Source: a virus
Length of the DNA stretch: 30,477 bases
Reading direction: 5' to 3' (one strand)
Virus record (IMG/VR): IMGVR_UViG_3300048589_000381
Coordinates: 1 to 30,477 of that record
Part shown: positions 1 through 6,785 of the stretch, piece by piece
Layout: each line of letters opens with the position of its first letter
Position numbering within the stretch: position 1 is the first letter of the stretch
Translations under genes and position numbers: made by a program
The notes under the pieces: generated by a model
Seen by the model: only the letters and a program-made list of their open reading frames with translations
The model's database searches: none
Told to the model about the DNA's origin: nothing

Positions 1-2
1 AT

Positions 3-479
3 TTGGTTATGGATGCGAGCGCAGATACAAATATTACTTTTGGAGTTGGCGAAACAAAGTTACAGGCTACTTATAAATTCAAAGGCGACACCGAAACAGG
101 TAGTGTTTCAGATTACACGGTTATTAGTGCGCCTTATGCAACGCCAAAAGCAACACAAATCACCAAAACCGCAAACTTCACCTTAGACCCAACAGAAAAT
201 GATGCCACGATAATAAGCGAAGGAAAGATTTGTACGATTGACCCCATAACAAAGACCTACCCATCCGCTTTTACGGTGGCTATGAAAAACGATGCAGCGG
301 CTACAAATTTGGTCATAGTGCCAAAAACAGGATGGAGCTACCAGCTTAACGATGCCGATGCCGTATCACTTACCACAGGCGGGAGCAATGTTACATTAAC
401 TTGGACAAAGGGCGGAACGTGTACGGTAATTTTAAAAGGTTCAACCAATAAAATTATGATAGATGGCGGCGTTGAATAA
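3..479 (+). CDS. Phage structural (tail/fibre) protein, 5' end missing
   Basis: This frame is open from the first bases of the window, so the true start probably lies upstream. The visible 158 residues are rich in Thr, Ser, Ala and Asn with short alternating hydrophobic stretches and no membrane segment, typical of beta-rich phage tail or fibre proteins. It overlaps the next gene by 17 bases and precedes the lysis genes, which is where tail-tip and fibre genes usually lie. No catalytic motif is seen. The structural role is inferred from position and composition only; I do not recognise the family. Confidence 0.5.
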   Translation: MVMDASADTNITFGVGETKLQATYKFKGDTETGSVSDYTVISAPYATPKATQITKTANFTLDPTENDATIISEGKICTIDPITKTYPSAFTVAMKNDAAATNLVIVPKTGWSYQLNDADAVSLTTGGSNVTLTWTKGGTCTVILKGSTNKIMIDGGVE

Positions 480-1266
480 ATTGCAGCTGCAGGTTTTTGG
501 GAGAGTCTTGAATAATGAATCAACCATTATATTAAAAGGCGTAGCTTCTACTATAAACACGGAAACTCTTTTTGCATCTTACTTTAATTTTTCTGATTCT
601 GATATATCGAATTTTATAGTTGATGTGGGCTTAAATACCGTTACTGCGATTATAGGAGTAACAGATATAATTGTTAATACTAATGGCTTTATAAATAATT
701 CACAATTAACATCTTTTTATTTTCAAGGAAAATCCCTTGACACGGGTATTCAAGGCTTTAGAAATTGCGCCAATCTTGCAAATTTTGATTGTGATGGCGA
801 TGTATATCTAAATGGCTCATCTTTTCTTCAATGCGCAAAACTTAGAGTTAATTGGATAGTTTTTACAAAAAAAGTGTTTATAAACTATTTTACTCAATGT
901 TTTAATTTAATAATGAACGCTGGAGGTACTTTAAATTTATCGGGAGTTGATAGTATAATAACCGATAGCCAAGTTCACCTGGCTTTTGGTGCGCGAACAT
1001 ATACAATAAACCTAAACAACTGCCATACATTGAATATTAATAACACAGACGGTTATACCACCTTGTTTTCCAATTTCAATGGGACTATAAATCTTGCGAA
1101 TTTAACCACTATGGGAGTTCCCTCAGTTAATAAAAATGTTTTTGGCACGCATACAACCACAATGACCGTAAATGTAAATGCCGTGATGGCAACAATTAAT
1201 GGAGGGCTTCCTCACGCTGAACTACAATCGGTAGTGGCTAGAGGCGGAACTGTAAATTATATATAA
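463..1266 (+). CDS. Probable receptor-binding or fibre protein with BspA-like leucine-rich repeats
   Basis: A 267-residue protein starting at ATG 463, inside the end of the previous gene. It has irregular repeats of about 20-25 residues with the pattern F.NC.NL / F.QC..L (for example around residues 97-108, 121-129 and 144-151), reminiscent of BspA-type (LRR_5) leucine-rich repeats found in secreted Bacteroidota proteins and some of their phages' tail proteins. No signal peptide or membrane segment is seen. With the upstream structural gene and the lysis cassette downstream, a host-recognition role is a reasonable inference but unproven. Confidence 0.5.
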   Translation: MAALNKLQLQVFGRVLNNESTIILKGVASTINTETLFASYFNFSDSDISNFIVDVGLNTVTAIIGVTDIIVNTNGFINNSQLTSFYFQGKSLDTGIQGFRNCANLANFDCDGDVYLNGSSFLQCAKLRVNWIVFTKKVFINYFTQCFNLIMNAGGTLNLSGVDSIITDSQVHLAFGARTYTINLNNCHTLNINNTDGYTTLFSNFNGTINLANLTTMGVPSVNKNVFGTHTTTMTVNVNAVMATINGGLPHAELQSVVARGGTVNYI

Positions 1267-1268
1267 TT

Positions 1269-1379
1269 ATGAAACTAAAAACCTTACAACCAGTAACAAT
1301 AGCCCAAGCCCGCCAATTTGAGGACGAACAGGGATTGAAAGGCATTAAAAAAGAAAATATTTTCAGTCAGGCAGACTGA
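1269..1379 (+). CDS. Small hypothetical protein (36 aa), possibly the first half of a frameshifted gene
   Basis: ATG at 1269, two bases after the fibre gene stop, gives a 36-residue polar protein starting MKLKTLQPVTIAQARQFEDE and ending at TGA 1377-1379. The next short frame starts 10 bases later in the +1 frame, so the two could be halves of one protein. Similar short ORFs after tail-fibre genes are common in Bacteroidota phages, but no function can be assigned. Confidence 0.45.
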   Translation: MKLKTLQPVTIAQARQFEDEQGLKGIKKENIFSQAD

Positions 1380-1389
1380 AATAGACGTA

Positions 1390-1518
1390 GTGAAAGTATA
1401 TGAAGATGTATTAAAAATGGGGTACGAAAGCAAACAGATTTACGATGTGTTAATAAAAGAATACAACAAAAGAAACGATACAATTAAAGTTAACTATTAT
1501 AAAAAACTAAAAGGATGA
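1390..1518 (+). CDS. Small hypothetical protein (42 aa), GTG start
   Basis: A lysine-rich 42-residue frame from GTG 1390, or from an uncertain upstream point in the same frame that stays open back to about 1337. Its TGA at 1516-1518 overlaps the ATG of the next gene (ATGA), which suggests translational coupling and supports its being translated. It is predicted helical (VYEDVLKMGYESKQIYDVLI) and resembles a small helix-turn-helix-like segment, but no family is recognised. It may be the C-terminal part of the preceding ORF after a +1 shift. Confidence 0.4.
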   Translation: MKVYEDVLKMGYESKQIYDVLIKEYNKRNDTIKVNYYKKLKG

Positions 1519-1760
1519 AAACAAAACTTATTTATGCAGGAATTATTGCCGCACTTTTCGCACTTGCAATGATTATATTCCATAAAACAATGACACTTAG
1601 AGAAATTATACTTGCATTTGTTGGCGCAGGTTCCACAATTGGATGGATTTGGAAATGGATTTCAGAATCAGAATCAAAAACAGAAAACAATCAATTAAAA
1701 TTAGATTTCAAAAAAGCCAATGGAATCACTATTGAAAAATTCAGAAAAGAAAATAATTGA
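1515..1760 (+). CDS. Small membrane protein of the lysis region
   Basis: 81 residues with two hydrophobic segments (about 5-22 and 29-49) separated by a short polar turn, and a charged Lys/Glu-rich C-terminal tail. Two membrane spans with a charged tail fit a small class II holin or holin-associated protein. It sits directly upstream of a larger holin-like gene and the endolysin. The start ATG overlaps the upstream stop. A lysis role is inferred from topology and position. Confidence 0.5.
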   Translation: MKTKLIYAGIIAALFALAMIIFHKTMTLREIILAFVGAGSTIGWIWKWISESESKTENNQLKLDFKKANGITIEKFRKENN

Positions 1761-1792
1761 ATTTTGAATAATTTATTTTAAATCCCCACAAA

Positions 1793-2347
1793 ATGATCAA
1801 TACAATAATATTTTTTATCCTACGAAATATTTTAGCAATCCACAGTGGAACGGCTGTTGTAAAATTCAAATCACTTTTGATTTTATCAATGCCAATTGCA
1901 ACCACTGTTTTTTTCAATCCAATATCAGAATGGATTGATAAAAATATTGCATATATCGGTTTTGTATTGGTTGCCATTGCTATTGATCATATTCTTGGCA
2001 GTGCTGTTCACGCATTTATAAAAAATGATTTTACATTTAGAAAAAATATAGTTGGTTTATCAGTAAAATTGGCCCTTGCTTTAAGTGTTGGGATTTTGTT
2101 TGAAGGGTTTCAATTTTTATATCCTGATAAAACACCAATGATCCAGGTTGTGATGGATTATCTTCTTGCAATCACCCGGATAATGGTGTTTTTATATCCT
2201 GCATCATCAGCATTTGTGAACAGCTCAATATTGACAGATGGAAAATTTCCACCTTTGGGATGGATCAAAAAAATAGATAAATTCAATAAATCAATGGATA
2301 TAAAAGAACTAAACAATGAAAACGAAGATTCAAACCAAGAAAACTAA
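1793..2347 (+). CDS. Putative holin (multi-span membrane protein)
   Basis: 184 residues with four or so hydrophobic segments: about 2-18, 26-42, 52-68, 83-100, plus a weaker one around 119-142. They are followed by a polar, acidic C-terminal tail rich in Asn and Glu. The segment AIDHILGSAVHAFIKNDFTF, with a following Lys-rich turn and hydrophobic helix, resembles the phage holin 4 type, in which a conserved Asp lies in a membrane helix before a basic loop. Holins time lysis by opening the inner membrane to the endolysin. The endolysin gene is downstream, and this gene overlaps the next one by 32 bases. The family assignment is by eye and moderately confident. Confidence 0.6.
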   Translation: MINTIIFFILRNILAIHSGTAVVKFKSLLILSMPIATTVFFNPISEWIDKNIAYIGFVLVAIAIDHILGSAVHAFIKNDFTFRKNIVGLSVKLALALSVGILFEGFQFLYPDKTPMIQVVMDYLLAITRIMVFLYPASSAFVNSSILTDGKFPPLGWIKKIDKFNKSMDIKELNNENEDSNQEN

Positions 2348-2597
2348 CATTAGTATTTTATCCAAAATAACAAATGTTTTAGTTACACTTTTTTTAATCA
2401 TGTTAATCCCAATAACAATTGTGGGAACATATTCAGTTGCTGTTAATAGTGTTGATATAAAAGAAAACACAAAATTCCGTGTAAAATCAGAAAAAACAAT
2501 TGACAGTTTATTGATACAGCTCAGATTGGAAAAAAAAATTAATACAATTCACCGTGATTTTATTAAAGACGAAATAATAATTGACACTGTTAAATAA
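2316..2597 (+). CDS. Single-span membrane protein, possible lysis accessory protein
   Basis: 93 residues: a basic N-terminus of about 20 residues, one strong hydrophobic segment (about 20-45), then a charged region likely to form a helix. The topology is that of a type II membrane protein with a periplasmic domain, as in spanins and antiholins. It begins inside the end of the holin-like gene and ends just before the endolysin gene, so a role in lysis is plausible. No sequence family is recognised. Confidence 0.5.
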   Translation: MKTKIQTKKTNISILSKITNVLVTLFLIMLIPITIVGTYSVAVNSVDIKENTKFRVKSEKTIDSLLIQLRLEKKINTIHRDFIKDEIIIDTVK

Positions 2598-2616
2598 TAA
2601 CTTTAAAAATTGAATT

Positions 2617-3135
2617 ATGAACAGAATAAAAGTATCAGAAAATTTCTTTTTGGATGAATTCATTGATCCGCACAGCTATTTGACACGTTCAGATAATGGA
2701 CTTGGATTGATTGATAAAAAAGTTATTGCCATAGCTCAAAAGGTCCGTGAATTAAAAGGATCTTCAATCACCATAAATAATTGGTGGAACCACCTGGATA
2801 AATACACCGGTGATGCAGTAAAGTTTTTAAAATATTGCAATGATTCCAGGTTCATCAGGTGTTGGAGTGGTTACAGATCACCACTTTGCACAATCGGTGC
2901 CACAAATTCAGCACACAGAAAAGGATGGGCCGCGGATATGGCCGGTGATGAAAAAGAATATTATAATATTGTGAAAGGGAACGCAGCCTGTTTTTATTTT
3001 ATGGGTTTGAGGCGTTTGGAAGATAGAAGTATCACAAAGGGTTGGATGCACTTTGATATTTGGGAAAAAAATACACAGCCAAATTCAATCCGTGTTGTGG
3101 ATCTTAAAAAATGCACTGAAACAATCCGTTGGTAA
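2617..3135 (+). CDS. Endolysin, M15-type (DD/LD-carboxypeptidase-like) peptidase
   Basis: 172 residues. The sequence contains SAHRKGWAADM (residues 98-108), matching the zinc-binding H-x(6)-D motif of M15 peptidases (H100, D107). A later GWMHFDIW (142-149) supplies the third metal ligand H145. The N-terminal region has the NFFLDEFID pattern typical of M15_3 phage peptidases. Such enzymes cut peptide cross-links in peptidoglycan at the end of infection. No signal peptide is seen, so export would depend on the holin. The neighbours are membrane proteins, which makes this the core of the lysis cassette. The length fits a single-domain enzyme. Confidence 0.8.
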   Translation: MNRIKVSENFFLDEFIDPHSYLTRSDNGLGLIDKKVIAIAQKVRELKGSSITINNWWNHLDKYTGDAVKFLKYCNDSRFIRCWSGYRSPLCTIGATNSAHRKGWAADMAGDEKEYYNIVKGNAACFYFMGLRRLEDRSITKGWMHFDIWEKNTQPNSIRVVDLKKCTETIRW

Positions 3136-3136
3136 A

Positions 3137-3538
3137 ATGGAAAATCAGAAAAAGTCATTTAAAAGCTATTTAACGGCCAAAAATATTATAATTGGTGTTC
3201 TTGGCCTTTTTTTGATTCTTTCATTAGCAATTGGCGGTTATGGTTATCGTATGCTTAAAAAAAGGATCGAAAAAGAAATACAATTGAAGGAAACCCAAAT
3301 TTTGGATTCACAAAGAAAACAGGATAGTATTTTGAAGATTGTGAACATTTATAAAAGTGATGCAGATTATTACCGTGAACAATCGGAAACATTAAGTGCC
3401 AAAAACAAAATTTTGAACAATGAAATCAAACGTAAACAAAAACTTCTTTCTATCAGGGATACTTCTTTTCGTAACAATGCACGGATCATCACAAACGGTG
3501 TTAACAGATACTATTCAGGAAAGGACAGTATTAGATAA
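3137..3538 (+). CDS. Spanin-like inner-membrane protein (Rz-like) with coiled coil
   Basis: The start is taken at ATG 3137, one base after the endolysin stop; an in-frame TTG further upstream would lie wholly inside the endolysin gene. The 133-residue product has a short basic N-terminus, one membrane span (about 16-35), then a long Lys/Glu/Gln-rich helix with heptad character. This is the layout of inner-membrane spanin subunits, which bridge to the outer membrane in the last step of lysis. The next gene starts inside this one in another frame, as in Rz/Rz1 pairs. The call is based on architecture, not sequence identity. Confidence 0.55.
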   Translation: MENQKKSFKSYLTAKNIIIGVLGLFLILSLAIGGYGYRMLKKRIEKEIQLKETQILDSQRKQDSILKIVNIYKSDADYYREQSETLSAKNKILNNEIKRKQKLLSIRDTSFRNNARIITNGVNRYYSGKDSIR

Positions 3539-3878
3539 AAAGGCTACAATTGCAACCGGAAACCTATTGAAAGAAGGTGAAGGATATAAAAGCCTATTCA
3601 GTGAACAGCAGGTTTTGGTTGATAGCCTGATAAAACAAACTGAGATCCAAAAAAAGGAAAATGATGTTTTCCGGTTGAAGGTTGTTCCAGGATTGGAAAG
3701 TTTGAACCGTGAACAAAAAAAGGAAATCCAATTTGTGAATGAAAAAATTGAACTTAAAACTGAGCTTTTGCAAACTCAGTTGAAAAGGGAAAAAGGAAGG
3801 AAGTGGACCTTTGGCGCAATTGGCACTGGATTTGGCGTTTTGATAACTTTGGCAGGGTTGTTATTGTTTGGGGGGTGA
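3420..3878 (+). CDS. Exported coiled-coil protein overlapping the Rz-like gene; possible second spanin component
   Basis: 152 residues starting at ATG 3420, so its first 119 bases are shared with the upstream gene in another frame. The N-terminus looks like a signal peptide (basic start, hydrophobic FFLSGILLFVTM, then HGSSQ). A long charged coiled coil follows (about 55-125), ending in a C-terminal hydrophobic span (about 131-150). Nested genes are typical of spanin pairs, but there is no lipobox cysteine after the signal, so it is not a standard outer-membrane lipoprotein subunit. Membrane anchoring at the C-terminus is the more likely mode. Confidence 0.5.
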   Translation: MKSNVNKNFFLSGILLFVTMHGSSQTVLTDTIQERTVLDKKATIATGNLLKEGEGYKSLFSEQQVLVDSLIKQTEIQKKENDVFRLKVVPGLESLNREQKKEIQFVNEKIELKTELLQTQLKREKGRKWTFGAIGTGFGVLITLAGLLLFGG

Positions 3879-3894
3879 ATTTGATATATATTTG
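3863..3894 (+). promoter_or_regulatory. Bacteroidota-type promoter (ATTG-N20-TATATTTG)
   Basis: The -7 box TATATTTG at 3887-3894 is a perfect TAnnTTTG match, with ATTG at 3863-3866 as the -33 box 20 bases upstream. It lies at the end of the last lysis gene and points into a region with no ORF before the terminator at 3944-3974. It would therefore produce a short RNA of about 75 bases starting near 3901. Confidence 0.5.
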
Positions 3895-3900
3895 CACTGT

Positions 3901-3977
3901 TTGTGTATCATATCTACATACTGATACTAATTATCGTTTGTTTGAAAACCCTTCAGTTTAACTGGGGGGTTTTCTTC
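3901..3977 (+). ncRNA. Candidate small RNA complementary to the phage leader motif
   Basis: A stretch with no ORF, between a good promoter and a strong terminator. It holds a 5' hairpin (GTATCA 3905-3910 with TGATAC 3922-3927), then TTATCGTTTGTTTG (3931-3944), then the terminator hairpin. The 14-base segment is the exact reverse complement of CAAACAAACGATAA, the core of the leader found just upstream of seven phage genes or operons. This is what a trans-acting antisense RNA would look like. Existence of the transcript is inferred. Confidence 0.4.
3944..3977 (+). terminator. Strong intrinsic terminator after the lysis cassette
   Basis: A 14-bp stem (3944-3957 with 3961-3974) with loop TTA. 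It reads GAAAACCC..CAGT / ACTG..GGTTTTC with two G.T pairs, followed by TTCTTT. It closes the late (lysis) transcript and the candidate small RNA. Confidence 0.8.
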
Positions 3978-3978
3978 T

Positions 3979-4051
3979 TTAATAAAGATTTTTATTAATT
4001 TATTAGGTTTTAATAAAATCCTTTATTATTTTTGTCTTAACAAACAAACGA
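3979..4051 (+). promoter_or_regulatory. Promoter with tandem palindromic operators and CAAACAAACGA leader (module 1 of 4)
   Basis: Two palindromes with 31 bp between centres: TTAATAAA-gatt-TTTATTAA (3979-3998) and TAATAAAATCCTTTATTA (4011-4028). The second ends exactly at the TA of the -7 box TATTTTTG (4027-4034); a weak -33 TTAG is at 4003-4006, 20 bases upstream. The predicted transcript opens with CAAACAAACGA (4041-4051), five bases before the ATG at 4056. The same arrangement recurs before 10222, 16676 and 26563, which argues for a shared dimeric regulator. Confidence 0.65.
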
Positions 4052-4055
4052 AATT

Positions 4056-4502
4056 ATGGAACAAATAAATCAAAGAACAAAAAATTATGTGGAACATTAT
4101 GAAAAAGTTGATCCACGAAAAATATATTCATTAACTGAATTATTAGAGTTAAGCGAATTAGAACTTCTTAATCTGATGCCACAAAATCAATGTGTTGATG
4201 AATATTCAGATAAACATGGTTTTAACATAACAAAACATATTGTTGGATTTGGAATTTATAAAATAATTGATGGCACTTGGCGAATTGGTTATTATGAAAA
4301 CCACAGAGATAAAAAACAATCAGAACAATATAAACTTTTTGAAATTTCCTATGTAAATGATTTGAAAATTGGATTAGTTGATTTGTTTCTTATGGTTCAA
4401 AATAGAAGTATTGAATATTTTAATGGTGTTAAGTCAGGCCGTATAAAATTAAATCTTTCTGAAAGTTGGGATAATCGTGAAGAGTTGGGTTTATCAAAAT
4501 AG
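4056..4502 (+). CDS. Hypothetical protein, first gene of the left early operon
   Basis: A soluble 148-residue protein, acidic at the N-terminus (helical, rich in Leu/Glu: SLTELLELSELELLNLM), with a Trp/Tyr-rich middle (IIDGTWRIGYYENH) suggestive of a small beta-sheet domain. No family is recognised. It is the first gene after a strong regulated promoter, as expected of an early protein that acts on host takeover, but no activity can be read from the sequence. Confidence 0.7.
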   Translation: MEQINQRTKNYVEHYEKVDPRKIYSLTELLELSELELLNLMPQNQCVDEYSDKHGFNITKHIVGFGIYKIIDGTWRIGYYENHRDKKQSEQYKLFEISYVNDLKIGLVDLFLMVQNRSIEYFNGVKSGRIKLNLSESWDNREELGLSK

Positions 4503-4508
4503 CAAGTA

Positions 4509-4649
4509 ATGGAAGAAATCGAAACACTTTTAAAATCGGAAAACATTCTTTTTGCCAATGGTTATATTGAAAAATATGAAGGCAGTTTTTGTGTTGTGTT
4601 CAGGAACCAAAATGAAGATGCATTTCTTTTGGAAACTTCTTTAAATTAA
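4509..4649 (+). CDS. Small hypothetical protein (46 aa)
   Basis: ATG at 4509 follows the previous stop by six bases, and the frame ends at TAA 4647-4649. The product begins MEEIETLLKSENILFANGYI and is predicted to have a helix followed by a beta hairpin (YEGSFCVVFR). Tight packing between neighbours and the same A-rich start context support it as real. The function is unknown. Confidence 0.55.
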   Translation: MEEIETLLKSENILFANGYIEKYEGSFCVVFRNQNEDAFLLETSLN

Positions 4650-4666
4650 TTTCTAAAAATATCACT

Positions 4667-5137
4667 ATGTATAGTTACGGATTAGTACAGTTTTTACAAG
4701 CTAAAAAACTTAAATCAAATGAGTGTATAAATGCTTTTTTGAAATCAGAAAACGTTTCAGAATTTACTGCAAAAAATCACAATAGGGTTAATATCTACAT
4801 TGAAAAACACTGGAATAAATTTGCATCCTTTGTTGATAGAGGCATTAAAAATGGTGATTTAAAAGGCAAACCGGTTAAACTTAATCATCATTTTGACGAA
4901 CAAAGGGAAAGAAATGAAAGGATAAAAAAAGAATTTCAAGATGTAAATCTAAATTCAGAACAACAAAGAATCATCAATGAAATCAAAAAAGATGGAGTTG
5001 GAAAATTTCAATCTGCAATGATGAAAGAAGGAATCAATCCAGTTGGGAAAGATTATGCTTTTGAATCAAAAACTTTGCAATGGTTGCCTTTGGTGAATCA
5101 GATAATTGAAAATAATATATTAACCTTTAAAAATTAA
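4667..5137 (+). CDS. Hypothetical protein (156 aa)
   Basis: A soluble, basic and largely helical protein with a Lys/Glu-rich middle (RERNERIKKEF). The first 60 residues (ECINAFLKSENVSEFTAKNH, then HWNKFASFVDRG) could hold a helix-turn-helix-like bundle. No motif is strong enough for a family call. It is followed by a putative DNA-binding gene at a three-base gap, so both are likely co-expressed in the early operon. Confidence 0.65.
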   Translation: MYSYGLVQFLQAKKLKSNECINAFLKSENVSEFTAKNHNRVNIYIEKHWNKFASFVDRGIKNGDLKGKPVKLNHHFDEQRERNERIKKEFQDVNLNSEQQRIINEIKKDGVGKFQSAMMKEGINPVGKDYAFESKTLQWLPLVNQIIENNILTFKN

Positions 5138-5140
5138 ACT

Positions 5141-5497
5141 ATGGCTGAAAAGCAAAGAAAATTGTATTTGGATGTTCCAAAACTGATTGAGATCCACAAC
5201 AGAAACAATCCAAATGATATTGTTGATCGTGATGGATTTGCAAAGAAGTTTGAAACTACATATCAAACTTTGACAAATTACAATGGCGGTGTTATTCCTA
5301 AATCATTGGAATTGGTGAACAAAATTTTAACCGTATCAAAAGCAAAATATGAAGAAGTTTTTGTTGAGGTTGGAAAAGAAAAAATTCAGGAACCAAAAAC
5401 GAAAAAACAAGATCCATTTCCTGATTCACTTCAGAAGGCCATCAATGAAATTGGTGGTGATGAAATAATTCAAATTTTAACCAAAAGAAAAAAGTAA
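5141..5497 (+). CDS. Putative helix-turn-helix DNA-binding protein
   Basis: 118 residues. Residues about 30-62 (DGFAKKFETTYQTLTNYNGG, then a helix leading to VNKIL) fit a Cro/XRE-like helix-turn-helix, with FAKKFETTYQTL as the likely turn and recognition helix. The rest is Lys-rich, with a C-terminal helix. Its stop overlaps the start of the nuclease gene by one base. As an early DNA-binding protein it is one candidate for the regulator acting on the palindromic operators, but nothing links it directly. Confidence 0.45.
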   Translation: MAEKQRKLYLDVPKLIEIHNRNNPNDIVDRDGFAKKFETTYQTLTNYNGGVIPKSLELVNKILTVSKAKYEEVFVEVGKEKIQEPKTKKQDPFPDSLQKAINEIGGDEIIQILTKRKK

Positions 5498-6636
5498 TGA
5501 AAAAAGCAAACGATGAAAACAAAGAAAATTCAGTTCAAAAAGGAATTGATGAACTGAATGAAATCAAATTTCAATCTGAGGAAAACAGTGATGCATTTCA
5601 GGAATTATTGGATGATAATCCTGAAGGCGTTTATCAATTGGCACCTGGATTGACAGTGGAAGAAATGAAGGCAATCTTCTTTGATTATGATGCACTTGTT
5701 GAGGCGCCACAAAAGGTTTACAGGTTGCAGGGTTCAAAAGATCGTTATTATTATACATTTAATGAAGATGGAACCGTTTCTTTTTACACTTCAGTAACCA
5801 CAATGATCAAATTCACAATGCCAACATCACCACATTTGATCAAATGGATTGCGGATATGGGTTATGATGAAAGTAAAAATTATGCAGCGGAAAGGGCCGA
5901 TTATGGAACATTTATGCATAAAGAATTTGCTGAGCTTGCAATCAACAGGCGTTATGATACCACAAAGTTGAAATCAAAATTAAAAGCATATTGTGAGGAA
6001 GAAAAACTTCCAATTGATTTCATCAATCATGAAGATGAATTGAAAAAGGATATTATGGCATTTGCTCAATTTATGATTGATTACAAGGTTAAACCATTAG
6101 CAGTTGAAATTGTATTAACACATCCGAAAGATGGTTATGCAGGTGCCGTTGATATGCCGTGCAAAATGACAATTGAAGTTGATGGATTGGATGAAGAAAA
6201 TCCATATAAAACAGGGCCAAGAAAAGGCGAACCGAGAGAAGTAAAAGTTGAAAAAGAAATTTCTGCAATTGTGGATTTCAAATCAGGCCGTAAAGGATTT
6301 TATGAAGAAAATGAAATTCAACTGGAGGCCTACAAACAAATGTGGGATCTTCATTTTCCAAACAAACCGGTTGAAAAGATCTACAACTTTTCACCTAAAG
6401 ATTGGCGAACAAAACCATCTTACAATCTAAAGGATCAAACCGATTCACGCAGCCGTGAAAAACTTCAATATCTTGTTGAACTTTCCAGGATTGAAAGCCT
6501 CAGAAGATCAAACACGGTTACAATCATTGATGGCATTATTGAACTTGACAAAGGAATTAATGAAAACGTTTCTGAAATTTCATTTGATGAACTGATTCTG
6601 AAAAGAAATGCAGAAAAAGAAAAACCCAATAAATAA
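5497..6636 (+). CDS. PD-(D/E)XK superfamily nuclease (RecB/Cas4-like phage exonuclease)
   Basis: 379 residues. The C-terminal two thirds carries the RecB-type nuclease motifs in order: YGTFMH (136-141, motif with H141), a conserved E204, GYAGAVDM (213-220, metal ligand D219), AIVDFKSG (257-264, the D-x-K pair D260/K262) and QLEAYK (275-280, the QxxxY motif). Such proteins process double-stranded ends in phage recombination or degrade DNA. The N-terminal 90 residues are acidic and unassigned. It sits between a DNA-binding candidate and the directionality-factor-like gene. Confidence 0.8.
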   Translation: MKKANDENKENSVQKGIDELNEIKFQSEENSDAFQELLDDNPEGVYQLAPGLTVEEMKAIFFDYDALVEAPQKVYRLQGSKDRYYYTFNEDGTVSFYTSVTTMIKFTMPTSPHLIKWIADMGYDESKNYAAERADYGTFMHKEFAELAINRRYDTTKLKSKLKAYCEEEKLPIDFINHEDELKKDIMAFAQFMIDYKVKPLAVEIVLTHPKDGYAGAVDMPCKMTIEVDGLDEENPYKTGPRKGEPREVKVEKEISAIVDFKSGRKGFYEENEIQLEAYKQMWDLHFPNKPVEKIYNFSPKDWRTKPSYNLKDQTDSRSREKLQYLVELSRIESLRRSNTVTIIDGIIELDKGINENVSEISFDELILKRNAEKEKPNK

Positions 6637-6785
6637 TGAAAAGGTTTTTCATCTTTCAGGTTGTTGATGGGTTTTTCACTTTGAATGGAAAAAAGATTGA
6701 TTATCCATCAATGACTGTTGAAGAAAAAGCCATTCTTAGTTTTCACATTAAAAAACAAAAACAAATTTATTATGGCCAAAGGTAG
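6636..6785 (+). CDS. Small hypothetical protein (49 aa)
   Basis: ATG 6636 overlaps the nuclease stop by one base, and TAG at 6783-6785 overlaps the start of the next gene by 14 bases. The product begins MKRFFIFQVVDGFFTLNGKK and is predicted to form a beta hairpin plus a helix. The linked overlaps on both sides support translation. No function is recognised. Confidence 0.6.
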   Translation: MKRFFIFQVVDGFFTLNGKKIDYPSMTVEEKAILSFHIKKQKQIYYGQR

